Shown here piece by piece: positions 7,303 through 15,405 of a stretch of 31,469 nucleotides of DNA. The stretch covers positions 1-31,469 of the IMG/VR virus record IMGVR_UViG_3300006033_000424; one strand, 5' to 3'. Numbering within the stretch: the stretch's first letter is position 1; each line of letters starts with the position of its first letter. The notes beneath the pieces were generated by a model. The model ran no database searches. It was not told the DNA's origin and saw only the letters and a program-made list of their open reading frames with translations. The stretch comes from a virus. Both the position numbers and the translations under genes were made by a program.

Positions 7303-7334
7303 ATAAAAAGACCCTGTGCCCCTGGGCACAGGGT
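7303..7334 (-). terminator. Rho-independent terminator of the late operon
   Basis: A perfect hairpin with 10-bp arms (ACCCTGTGCC at 7311-7320, GGCACAGGGT at 7325-7334) and a four-base loop is followed on the minus strand by C and five T residues (7309-7305). It lies 20 bases past the stop of the last leftward gene. There is no T-run on the plus-strand side, so it acts mainly on late transcripts. Confidence 0.85.
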
Positions 7335-7353
7335 AAGCTACTACACCACAACC

Positions 7354-7971
7354 TTACCACCCCACGGTTACATCGTAGGAGAGCAGACCTTCTTCGTCCT
7401 CGGCTGCGACGAGAGCGTCGATGTTGGCTTTGTGAGTCCAGGAGGCAAGGTACATTCTTGTCCCTCTGTCCTCCAAGGCAATAGTGAACCCGGATAGCCA
7501 GTCATGGTAGCTCTCAAGGTCCGGCCAGACGTGAGTGACGTTAGCCTCATCCCTCCAGATCAGAAGATCAGCGTCCATCTGTACCTCTAAGCGCATACGT
7601 TCACGGACCCCTTGAAGTTTGTCAGAGAGGTTCTTCTGCGCAACAACGTCTGCGTCAAGTGTGATCCCGCCCAGCGTTATCGGCGACAAGAGTCTCCGTG
7701 CAAGTTCCGCCTCAATGGCAAACTTCTTTGCCTCTCGCGCTCGACCCCAATCGAGCTGCCAGGACTCAGTTGCCGGGTCCCACCTGTGATACTCGGAGGG
7801 CTGCAAACCTATATGCACCCAACCTTGGCTAACATACGCAAAAGACGAAAACAGGTCTTCAGTCGAGACCCCGTCTGGATGCTCTACACCCTGTCCGTTG
7901 GCTTGAGAAGCCCAATACATATATTCAGGCCGCCCATCGTCACTTAATTTTACATATTTTATTTCATTCAT
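7354..7971 (-). CDS. DUF4376-like phage tail protein (tail-fibre assembly type)
   Basis: A 205-residue protein. The N-terminal part (MNEIKYVKLSDDGRPEYMYW) is variable, and residues from about 75 to the end fit DUF4376-like proteins: an AREAKKFAIEAELARRL helix, a GGITLDADV strand pair, then a central VTHVWPDLESYHDW block and a final Ala-rich helix. Such proteins lie at the end of tail modules and are thought to be tail-fibre accessory or assembly proteins. I chose the ATG at 7971, four bases past the previous stop, over an upstream start that would overlap. It is the last gene before the late terminator. Confidence 0.75.
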   Translation of the reverse strand: MNEIKYVKLSDDGRPEYMYWASQANGQGVEHPDGVSTEDLFSSFAYVSQGWVHIGLQPSEYHRWDPATESWQLDWGRAREAKKFAIEAELARRLLSPITLGGITLDADVVAQKNLSDKLQGVRERMRLEVQMDADLLIWRDEANVTHVWPDLESYHDWLSGFTIALEDRGTRMYLASWTHKANIDALVAAEDEEGLLSYDVTVGW

Positions 7972-7975
7972 TTTG

Positions 7976-8692
7976 CTACACCGCAAAAACAAACTGTGGA
8001 TTTGAGCTTATTCGATCTGATCTGTACGGATCAAAAGCCGTTCTTTCTGATGTTGTGTTATTCCAAGGGTCAGAAAATATATCTATATACATAGTCACGT
8101 CAAAAAGACGTATTTCGCAGACTGTGTTTGAGGTGAATCTAGCGCAAACCCCATAGTACATGCCCTCTTCACTACCTACTCCAAATGGAGATGAAACTAA
8201 ATTGTTTAACATAACCCAGGGGATACTACCTGAGTCGTTACCGTCTATAGTGAAGGTCTTTGGGTAAGGAAAAGATGTATTTGCAACTCCAACAGAACCT
8301 TGATAAACCCCTACAACTCTTGGGTATCTATACTTTGAAGAGAAGGTAAGAGCGCCTGATGAGTTGAAAACCTCCAATCCGTGCGTCGACTCAAAGATTA
8401 AGGGGGTTGCATCGGCAGAGTATATTTTGTAGTTAAAGGCCGAAGTAGATAGACAAGAGACATTACCGGGGGCAGCAAATGTATTTGAATGGCCTATATA
8501 GGAGTTCAGTGAGTGTGGCTGCACAAACACAAGAATGGGGCCGGTAGTGCCAGAAGGTATCGGTATACTTCGCCACCCTATAGTCGAATTGGACGCAGCT
8601 AGAGTCCCAGACGATATTAGTCTAAGGCGAACAAACTGATCGTCTACAACAACAAAACCACTTGTGTTTATAAACTGAAACCCGTAACTCAT
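7976..8692 (-). CDS. Tail-tip accessory protein of the MSYG type (long paralogue)
   Basis: A 238-residue beta-rich protein starting MSYGFQFINTSGFVVVDDQF. Its N-terminus is paralogous to the 95-residue protein encoded just upstream, and it has an inner GLEVFNSSGALTF segment that repeats the same motif. Proteins with this beginning are common downstream of J-like genes in gamma-proteobacterial siphophages and are taken as virion or tail-tip components. Many Ser, Thr, Asn and Tyr residues and low GC content relative to the rest of the tail block are typical of rapidly exchanged receptor-binding regions. No enzymatic motif is visible. Confidence 0.75.
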   Translation of the reverse strand: MSYGFQFINTSGFVVVDDQFVRLRLISSGTLAASNSTIGWRSIPIPSGTTGPILVFVQPHSLNSYIGHSNTFAAPGNVSCLSTSAFNYKIYSADATPLIFESTHGLEVFNSSGALTFSSKYRYPRVVGVYQGSVGVANTSFPYPKTFTIDGNDSGSIPWVMLNNLVSSPFGVGSEEGMYYGVCARFTSNTVCEIRLFDVTMYIDIFSDPWNNTTSERTAFDPYRSDRISSNPQFVFAV

Positions 8693-8693
8693 A

Positions 8694-8981
8694 TTAAGCC
8701 CTACACAGGTGAACGGTTATCGTCTCTGAAGGGTTAGAGTACCAACGTTGAACTCTGAATCCGCCAGCCACTACATAGCTAAAAACCTCCGACCCGGAAA
8801 CATTAGATTTGTGGAAAACAAACCATGTCCCGTCATTAGATACTTCTGAGTTAGGGATTGTAACTAGCATTGTTCCAGCAGGCAGATTTATAGAATAACT
8901 TGACACATACCTGGTAAGTCGGTCACTTACATCCAGTACTTTAGCGCCACCAGCATCAAAGACTCTTAACCCATAACTCAT
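8694..8981 (-). CDS. Tail-tip accessory protein of the MSYG type (short paralogue)
   Basis: A 95-residue protein starting MSYGLRVFDAGGAKVLDVSD, all beta in pattern. Its ATG overlaps the J stop as ATGA and its stop is one base before the next ATG. Its beginning resembles both the following 238-residue protein and the last residues of the J-like protein (KVFDASGVKRVQLGD), which suggests a shared small beta module at the distal tail. No family function is established to my knowledge, and virion association is inferred from position and pattern. Confidence 0.75.
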   Translation of the reverse strand: MSYGLRVFDAGGAKVLDVSDRLTRYVSSYSINLPAGTMLVTIPNSEVSNDGTWFVFHKSNVSGSEVFSYVVAGGFRVQRWYSNPSETITVHLCRA

Positions 8982-11900
8982 ACTGTTAAATCCCCAAGTT
9001 GCACTCTCTTAACTCCACTTGCATCAAATACCTTAATAGCACGGGAGTCCATCTCCATTCTTGCACCAGATACAGCCGTCTTTACACTAAAGTTCGAAGT
9101 ACCTACTAACGCAATACTGCCGATCTGTGCAGACCCTATTGCCGCATTAGCAATGTATGTAGAAACGTTGCCTGGTGTAATCTGATCAATACCAGACATC
9201 GCACCACCTGGGGTGGGGTTATTAATCGTGCTTGAAACCACACCAAATGCTGTGGATTCAAACCCTACTGCCCAACCTGTTGCCCATTGAGCCTCTGAGC
9301 GGTTAGAGAAGCCAGCTGTAACGTCAATAACTCTGATCTGTGGATGGACCCAAGTGCTATTTAACTCTCCGATATAGATACAACACTTCGCGCCGTCGTG
9401 ACCGAATCGAACTGTTTTTGATGCGGCAGGCGCCCCCACCATCTTCGCGTATGTGTTGAGCCACGCACCTGTACCAGCATTAGCCCAGTTGTACCCGCCG
9501 ATCTCATAAGTGCATGTCTTGCCGCTCGCGTACTCGTAAATCTCAACGTTGAACTTCAACATTGTTGCCGACCACGTTTGTGGTAAGGTAATCTTCAATG
9601 CTCCAGTAATAGAGGGGTTTGATGTACCGAGTGAGCCACCTCCTGGTAGCTTAATGAAGGTCAAATTGTTGCTGGAGTCGTTGTTTAAAATCTGAGCGTC
9701 AGTTGGGCGTGCGGTAATATCCCCCCAATTAACAGAGATTGGAGACCCGGAGCTGAGTGTGACATTCCCAGCTGCGTCATAGATCGTGAAACTGGTTCCA
9801 TCCCATGCTGCGCCACTACTGCCGGGGGTTCCCACTCGCCACTTGTAGTTCCCGTCGTGGTAGCCCTGCCAGATGCCCTTGCCGGTCACCCACGATGCCG
9901 CGCCACCACGAATCCAGCCGGTTGCGTCGAGTGTAATGTTCCCCGAGGTCATAGTCCCGAGGTTTGCGCTGATGGCCGACAGATTGGTGACGGCAAGCCG
10001 ATCAGCTGTGACGCTGTTTGCGACCAGGTTGGAACCATCACGAGTAAATACCCACTGGGTTCCGTCCCACCCGTACAAACCTCTCAAAGTCAGGTCAGCC
10101 ACGTCCAGGAAGACTGCCAACTCTCCGCCAACCTCAGATGGGTTAGCCGGCAGAGTCGTCACTTTCGTGATACCCCCTGAAGCCAGAGGTGTCGCCGAAA
10201 CCACAGAAGATACGTTGAGGCCTGTAGTCCCAAACACGTCGTAGAACGCAACACGGAAGTACACAGGCATCCCAGGCTGAAGACCTGTCTTCATGAAAGC
10301 GTTATCCGAACCTTGGTAAATCTTGTAGGCCTCTGTCGTTGGGACTGTGTTAGTGGGGGACATCCACACAATCATGCCGACAAGGTCTGAGTCGCTGGGG
10401 CGCTCTGACATGATGCCTACCTGGCCGGGGCCTGGCTCCAACGTAACCGCACCGACAGCGGGCGCAGGGTTGCTGGCAACCAGAACAGCAGGGTTGGCGC
10501 TTTGCCCAACGTAAGAGTGAGCGAACACCTTGAAGGTCACTGACCTACGTGGCCCACCATCTCCAAGGTTCATCGCGTAGGTATAGGTAAACCACGGGTC
10601 CTTCGAGGACACCTCTCTCAACAGCGTGGCTCCGTCGTACACCTGAACGGTGTAGCGAACAGCAGTCTCCACGGGGTCCCAAATGATCGGGCAGTCTTGA
10701 CCACTAAAGCTAGGGTTAAACCTGAGATTCTGTACGTCTGGTTCAGTCAGGGACTCATTAACGACATGAATTACAGTGACTGGCATGCCCGTGCGCCCCA
10801 GCGCATTCTCCGCGCTGATTGAGATGGTGTAACTGCCTGCTGCGACGTCATCAATGTCAAAGCTGGGCTGAGAGGTGTAGGCCTCCCGGGGGCTATCGTC
10901 TTCCCGACGCCACCCCACGAGGTACCTTGCAGCTCCGGAACTCGGGGCAGTCCAACTCACGGCAATTCTGGTCGAGTAGTCGACTGTGTTGAGTCTCCTG
11001 ACCTCCGTTTTAGTGACCACGTTGGCCACCACTCCAGGCACTGTCGAAAGAACGCTGGTTTGCCTTGGTTGCAAGGACAAACCCTGCTCGATCAAGGCGT
11101 ACTTTCCGGGGATATGCTCAAGTCCCGTGATCTCCAGTATCCCAGGCTCTGCCTCCAGAACAGAGACGACACGCCACAGCTCCGGTAGCAACGTCTCTGT
11201 AGACAATACCCAGACGGCTCGATCCACAGGGGTCGCGTCGAGCGGGGCAATCAAAGTCACCTCGGTGACTTCCTCCGGATCGTCACCACTCCAGGCGATT
11301 GCTCGCTCCTGAGACACCCCAGCAGGCATCATGACGGTAATCGAGTAGGACTTACCTGGCTCCAACGTAACGGGCGCGTCCAACTGAAGGGTGGTAGTGG
11401 TTGCCCCCATGAGTCTACCTGCTACACGAACACCGGAACGAGCAGAGTCAGAGACCTGGATGATGTCTCCCGGCATCAGGCCAGAACCCTCGATTGACGT
11501 TCGAAAGCTGATCGTATCCGTCTCTTCCCGCTCTGTCAGAAGACTCCACAAACCAAACCGATGCGCCTGACCACGGCTGGTACAGCCAAAGGCCACGACC
11601 TCCGTCTCGCGGACACCGAAAAGATTGATACCCTCCCGATCCTCAACATACTCTGTTGTTTGGCGATAAAGATTTTCAGGATCGTTCCAGGAGACAAGTG
11701 CGACTGTGTGCCTCGCCCCTCTCGCCGTACCACTGTAGGTAAACAGACCATTGATGACGTTGGCGGCTGTGAAGATCCTGACAGGGTCAGCGGGCCTGTC
11801 CTGAGAGCAGAAAACTGAGTTGGAGTGCCAGTAGGTAATCCCTCTGAAGATGCTTGCCATGTTCATCAGAACACGGAGAGCCTCCTCTCTAGTTTGGAGA

Positions 11901-12961
11901 TAAAGGTTGCAGGTAAAACGAGGCTCCGTCCCACCGAAACCATCAGGGACAAGTTCGTCACAATACTGCGCGATGGCGTAGAGCGCCCATTTGTCAATTG
12001 TGCTGGTGTCGATATATCTGCCAAGTCCGTGCTTCTCGTTGGTGGCTAGGTCGTACCAACACCACGCAGGGTTGTCAGTCCAAGCTATCTTGAACGTGCC
12101 ATCCCAAAGGCCGGTGTAGACTCTGGTCTTAGGGTTGTAGTTGGTTGGGACCTTGACCTTTAGGAGGTCCATCAGATAGCCGCGAGTAGGGATGGAGCTG
12201 AACAGACCTGAATCGATCTTCATACCAAACATCGCGGAGTTTGGGTACGAGAACTCCTCCTTGACGATCTTCGTCATAGAGTCAAAGTACGTTCGATCCT
12301 GAACCGCCATCGTGGTTGAGTCTTGCGTTACACGTCGGACCCTAACATCCCAAGGACCTTGCCCCGGTAGGTCGAACTCGAAGCTACGCAGATAGTCGGA
12401 CGAGGTCTTCCCCTTGATTGTCTGCGTCATCACCTCAACAAACCCACCCCCATTGCTCTGCACGTCGATGGCAACCGTTACGGAGGTACCTGTCACGTCA
12501 CCGTTGGAGGTGTTCTGCTTGTAGAGGCTGGGCACCCTAACCGTGATACGTACAGCGTCAATGTATGTCTCCGGGATGGACCGAACCACGGGGCCACCTC
12601 CGGTGTTGCCGTACTTCACCTCTTGACCAACAGCAACCTCAGTGCTTGTGTTTCCGCTGCTGACAGGCAGAACGGCCTGGTGTTGGATGCCTGGAACAAA
12701 GGACCACGCAAGGCCATCAAGGTCGAAGTTTGGTGTGCCGTATTCGTTGCGCAGAGGGGTGCCGTCTAGGTAGATCGACCGCTCAGCCATCTCCAGCGAA
12801 ACGTCGGAGCCTACGAGCCCCTCCATCTCACCTTCCCCGATCAAGTCAACAAATCTGGCGAACTGCCGGGAGCGAAGCGAGTCCGGTGCCTCAATCGCCG
12901 CCCGACCGCCTTTCTTACCCTTGCCGCCGCCTGCGCCGCGTACCAACTTCAACTCAGCCAT
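8978..12961 (-). CDS. J: Central tail fibre / tail-tip protein (lambda J-like)
   Basis: A 1327-residue host-specificity protein. The N-terminus (SRQFARFVDLIGEGEMEGLV) is the usual J start. A phage-tail_3 (TipJ) region lies around residues 310-410, and fibronectin-III-like repeats run about 650-900. A segment rich in NSVTADRLAVTNLSAISANLG near 980-1010 is the trimerising stalk. The part from about 1100 to 1240 has a distinct Trp/Gly/Cys-rich fold (EIGGYNWA, RFGHDGAKCCIYIG) and is the likely receptor-contacting domain. The C-terminus ends KVFDASGVKRVQLGD. J forms the tail tip, ends in contact with the receptor and is assembled with I, K, L and M. The start overlaps the I stop as TGATG. J-like proteins are usually around 1,100-1,300 residues. 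Confidence 0.95.
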   Translation of the reverse strand: MAELKLVRGAGGGKGKKGGRAAIEAPDSLRSRQFARFVDLIGEGEMEGLVGSDVSLEMAERSIYLDGTPLRNEYGTPNFDLDGLAWSFVPGIQHQAVLPVSSGNTSTEVAVGQEVKYGNTGGGPVVRSIPETYIDAVRITVRVPSLYKQNTSNGDVTGTSVTVAIDVQSNGGGFVEVMTQTIKGKTSSDYLRSFEFDLPGQGPWDVRVRRVTQDSTTMAVQDRTYFDSMTKIVKEEFSYPNSAMFGMKIDSGLFSSIPTRGYLMDLLKVKVPTNYNPKTRVYTGLWDGTFKIAWTDNPAWCWYDLATNEKHGLGRYIDTSTIDKWALYAIAQYCDELVPDGFGGTEPRFTCNLYLQTREEALRVLMNMASIFRGITYWHSNSVFCSQDRPADPVRIFTAANVINGLFTYSGTARGARHTVALVSWNDPENLYRQTTEYVEDREGINLFGVRETEVVAFGCTSRGQAHRFGLWSLLTEREETDTISFRTSIEGSGLMPGDIIQVSDSARSGVRVAGRLMGATTTTLQLDAPVTLEPGKSYSITVMMPAGVSQERAIAWSGDDPEEVTEVTLIAPLDATPVDRAVWVLSTETLLPELWRVVSVLEAEPGILEITGLEHIPGKYALIEQGLSLQPRQTSVLSTVPGVVANVVTKTEVRRLNTVDYSTRIAVSWTAPSSGAARYLVGWRREDDSPREAYTSQPSFDIDDVAAGSYTISISAENALGRTGMPVTVIHVVNESLTEPDVQNLRFNPSFSGQDCPIIWDPVETAVRYTVQVYDGATLLREVSSKDPWFTYTYAMNLGDGGPRRSVTFKVFAHSYVGQSANPAVLVASNPAPAVGAVTLEPGPGQVGIMSERPSDSDLVGMIVWMSPTNTVPTTEAYKIYQGSDNAFMKTGLQPGMPVYFRVAFYDVFGTTGLNVSSVVSATPLASGGITKVTTLPANPSEVGGELAVFLDVADLTLRGLYGWDGTQWVFTRDGSNLVANSVTADRLAVTNLSAISANLGTMTSGNITLDATGWIRGGAASWVTGKGIWQGYHDGNYKWRVGTPGSSGAAWDGTSFTIYDAAGNVTLSSGSPISVNWGDITARPTDAQILNNDSSNNLTFIKLPGGGSLGTSNPSITGALKITLPQTWSATMLKFNVEIYEYASGKTCTYEIGGYNWANAGTGAWLNTYAKMVGAPAASKTVRFGHDGAKCCIYIGELNSTWVHPQIRVIDVTAGFSNRSEAQWATGWAVGFESTAFGVVSSTINNPTPGGAMSGIDQITPGNVSTYIANAAIGSAQIGSIALVGTSNFSVKTAVSGARMEMDSRAIKVFDASGVKRVQLGDLTV

Positions 12962-13587
12962 CAGACGGGCTCCTCTACAGTAAACAATTCAGCACTTACC
13001 ACTTGGGACCCGACAAGCAGGCGCCCATACCCAATAGAGACCGGGTGCCCGGACGCCACCGTATTAACAGGTCCATCGAAGGCGTAACTCGGCTTATTCT
13101 CAGGACGTTCATTCCCCTCAATCTTCGGAGGGGCAGGGGCCAGCATTTGTGAGACCCCTCCGATCACAAGGGATGCACCAATTGATACAACCCCCATCGC
13201 AGTCGTTGCTGCTCCACCAGCCGTACCTGCGGCCAAGCTACCCGAACCACCCAGGGCTCCCCAACCGAAGGGGTTCCACCACGCCACGGCAATCAGGACA
13301 ATACCGACGATGATCTGCCCGAGGCCGTCGTCGCCTCTACCAGAGACCACAGGGATGATCTTGATCACTTCTTCTACAGAACTGGGGTTGACGATTTCGT
13401 CGGCTGACAGTGGTGTCTCGCCAAGTCGAACCTGATACCCCGGCTCAGAGTTCTCCGTCAGGTGTTGCCGAAACCCTGGCACCATTACGGAGAGCGCCCT
13501 TACCGCTTCCGCAGGGGACTTCACATCAAGTCTGTAGCTGCGGCCGAATTTCCTGGCCAGCTCACCGTAGAGGCGGATCGTCTTCAC
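12961..13587 (-). CDS. I: Tail assembly protein (lambda I-like)
   Basis: A 208-residue protein with a beta-grasp N-terminus (MKTIRLYGELARKFGRSYRL, residues 1-75), then a hydrophobic Gly/Ala-rich stretch (about 90-150) and a Pro-rich linker that leads to GYGRLLVGSQVVSAEL. This is the standard architecture of lambda gpI, which is needed for tail-tip assembly but is not retained in the mature tail. The ATG overlaps the K-like stop, and its stop overlaps the J start. Hydrophobicity reflects the family pattern and need not mean true membrane insertion. Confidence 0.9.
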   Translation of the reverse strand: MKTIRLYGELARKFGRSYRLDVKSPAEAVRALSVMVPGFRQHLTENSEPGYQVRLGETPLSADEIVNPSSVEEVIKIIPVVSGRGDDGLGQIIVGIVLIAVAWWNPFGWGALGGSGSLAAGTAGGAATTAMGVVSIGASLVIGGVSQMLAPAPPKIEGNERPENKPSYAFDGPVNTVASGHPVSIGYGRLLVGSQVVSAELFTVEEPV

Positions 13588-14294
13588 AGCAGCTCCTTGT
13601 GTCGATATACGGAGTGGGTGTTTCTCACCCAGTACCCACCAAAGACGTCCTCAGAGCTGAGCCTACCTCTTAGGTGATGAAGGATTCTGCTGTTACCGAG
13701 ATAGATCGCCCCGTGATTCGGGACTTGGGACTGCATCGTCATGAGCACGACATCGTGCTCTCTCAGGTCCTCGAAGGGGATGTGAACAAACCCCCAATCC
13801 TTGTAGTTGTCAAGGTATAGGTCCTCACCCCTCTCCCACCAGTAATCCTGTCTGACTGGGTCGGCCAACTTGATGTTCAAGACTTGATCATAGTAGTCGC
13901 GGATCAACGTAAAACAGTCGATGACCCCGTGACAAAACTGACGCTTGCGCAAGGGGAGAACGAAGCCACTGGGCTCCAGAACTTTGTGGCTCCCCACTGG
14001 CCAATTTACGATCAGCCAAGGGAGGCCAGACTTTTCACACTCCACCAGGTCGGCATGAGAGGGCTCGGGGGGGACGCCGTAGTGCGAATGCACCACCATG
14101 AGGATTTCCCCGCTATCCTCCACGGCTGCCCAGTCCTCGGGAGCGATGGCGAACTCTCTCTCTCCTGAAGCGATGTTTCGGCAGGGCACGTAGACGGCTT
14201 TGTTGTCCCGTGCAACGACAAGCCCACAGGACTCCCGAGGGGCCTCCTGGGCTGCGTGGGCGACAGCTGCCTGAACAACTTTCATATCAACCAT
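13584..14294 (-). CDS. K: Tail assembly protein with JAMM and NlpC/P60 domains (lambda K-like)
   Basis: A 236-residue two-domain protein. The N-terminal JAB/MPN domain has E21 and the zinc-binding H69-x-H71 (HSHYG), S79 and D82. The C-terminal NlpC/P60 peptidase-like domain has C127 (VIDCFTL), H193 (NHGAIYLG) and a third polar site at H205 or H206. Both domains retain their catalytic residues, so it may cleave peptidoglycan or a tail protein during infection or assembly. I chose the ATG at 14294, which has GAGAGG upstream. A TTG two codons earlier overlaps the L stop. Confidence 0.92.
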   Translation of the reverse strand: MVDMKVVQAAVAHAAQEAPRESCGLVVARDNKAVYVPCRNIASGEREFAIAPEDWAAVEDSGEILMVVHSHYGVPPEPSHADLVECEKSGLPWLIVNWPVGSHKVLEPSGFVLPLRKRQFCHGVIDCFTLIRDYYDQVLNIKLADPVRQDYWWERGEDLYLDNYKDWGFVHIPFEDLREHDVVLMTMQSQVPNHGAIYLGNSRILHHLRGRLSSEDVFGGYWVRNTHSVYRHKELL

Positions 14295-14296
14295 CT

Positions 14297-15076
14297 TCAA
14301 CCTCTCAAGAGTCCTGCTCCGGGGAACCCCCCAAACGGCAAACCAACACGAGCTACATACGAAGAGTCAAGTCGACCCGTAGGTTGTGTTGCTGATTGCT
14401 CTTTCAGAGCTTCCTTCGGGAACCGCAACTTGCAGCTGTTCACCCTTTTCCCGCACTGATCAAGCAAGGGGTCAGACGTCGGGACGTCGTTTTTGTCTGC
14501 TACAGGGTCGCCCGTGTACCCGCATTCAGAGCCCCTATATTGCCACGGACACACATTTGGGACAACCACCCTTCTTGGCAACTTAATGCCCTGAACGTCG
14601 AGGAGGGATGCCAGCTCAAACTCGACCAGAACTTTGCTCTCGCTGGACTTCCGATTCACGAAAAAGACGTCCCTGGCGAACTCCGCAGTAGGGTCGGCAG
14701 TGGGGTTCACACCACCAGGGAAGTTCACAGCGTCTAGGTACTTCAGAAAAGTCCTTCTTCTGGTGACCTTACAACCAATAAGATCAGACATCTCCCGAAT
14801 AGCGGCTCCGAGGAGCCCTGTGACATTTGCCACCCGAATCCTGGGACGGGGGAGGGCGCCTGATCCCCGCCACTCGAAACCGTCCGCCTCCACTGGCATT
14901 GGAACGTACTGGTTACCGCCCCAGGTCACATAACCACCCAGGTTGTTGGTCCCCGCGTGGAAACGAAAGATAGAACCGCCAGGGTACATCGTGGTGTCAA
15001 GATCAAACAACTCGACGATAGCCGAAGGACTCAGCTTCTGGACTTCTGAAGCGATAGACGGAACTTCTCTGCTCAT
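14297..15076 (-). CDS. L: Minor tail protein with Fe-S cluster cysteines (lambda L-like)
   Basis: A 259-residue protein of the lambda gpL family. It has four conserved cysteines, C176, C185, C208 and C215, with spacings of 9, 23 and 7. This matches the spacing known for the cluster-binding cysteines of lambda gpL, which holds an oxygen-sensitive [4Fe-4S] cluster. It joins the tail-tip cone with M, K and J. The start ATG overlaps the M stop as ATGA, which excludes the longer upstream start. Confidence 0.92.
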   Translation of the reverse strand: MSREVPSIASEVQKLSPSAIVELFDLDTTMYPGGSIFRFHAGTNNLGGYVTWGGNQYVPMPVEADGFEWRGSGALPRPRIRVANVTGLLGAAIREMSDLIGCKVTRRRTFLKYLDAVNFPGGVNPTADPTAEFARDVFFVNRKSSESKVLVEFELASLLDVQGIKLPRRVVVPNVCPWQYRGSECGYTGDPVADKNDVPTSDPLLDQCGKRVNSCKLRFPKEALKEQSATQPTGRLDSSYVARVGLPFGGFPGAGLLRG

Positions 15077-15405
15077 CTGTAGACCCTCAAAAACTCGCAA
15101 CTCAACGATGAGTGCCACTTATCCTGCATATCCCTTGACCACTCTTTGCATACGACCTTCACCTCCTGTGAGGTGAATGGAGGTGTAAACGTGAACTCCT
15201 GTGACCCTCTCTTGGATCGTAGGAACACCAGAATCTCTTCTATCTCCTCGTGGGTGCCATTGAACCGCAGGGAATATTTGAACACCCCTGAGTTGATCCC
15301 TTCTGGATAGCTCTGGGAGTACCCATCGCCGAACTGGGCCTCTCGTACTCGTGACGACTCCGTCACTGTAAAGCCCGGTGCAGGTTCCCAATTGAACTCA
15401 CTCAT
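15073..15405 (-). CDS. M: Minor tail protein (lambda M-like)
   Basis: A 110-residue tail-tip protein. It has the family pattern: an N-terminal WEPAPGFTV, AQFGDGYSQSYPEG, and later FTPPFTSQEVKVVCKEW. M-like proteins link the tape measure and baseplate-like tip. The ATG overlaps the tape measure stop as ATGA, and its stop overlaps the L start. Length matches lambda gpM (109 residues). Confidence 0.92.
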   Translation of the reverse strand: MSEFNWEPAPGFTVTESSRVREAQFGDGYSQSYPEGINSGVFKYSLRFNGTHEEIEEILVFLRSKRGSQEFTFTPPFTSQEVKVVCKEWSRDMQDKWHSSLSCEFLRVYR

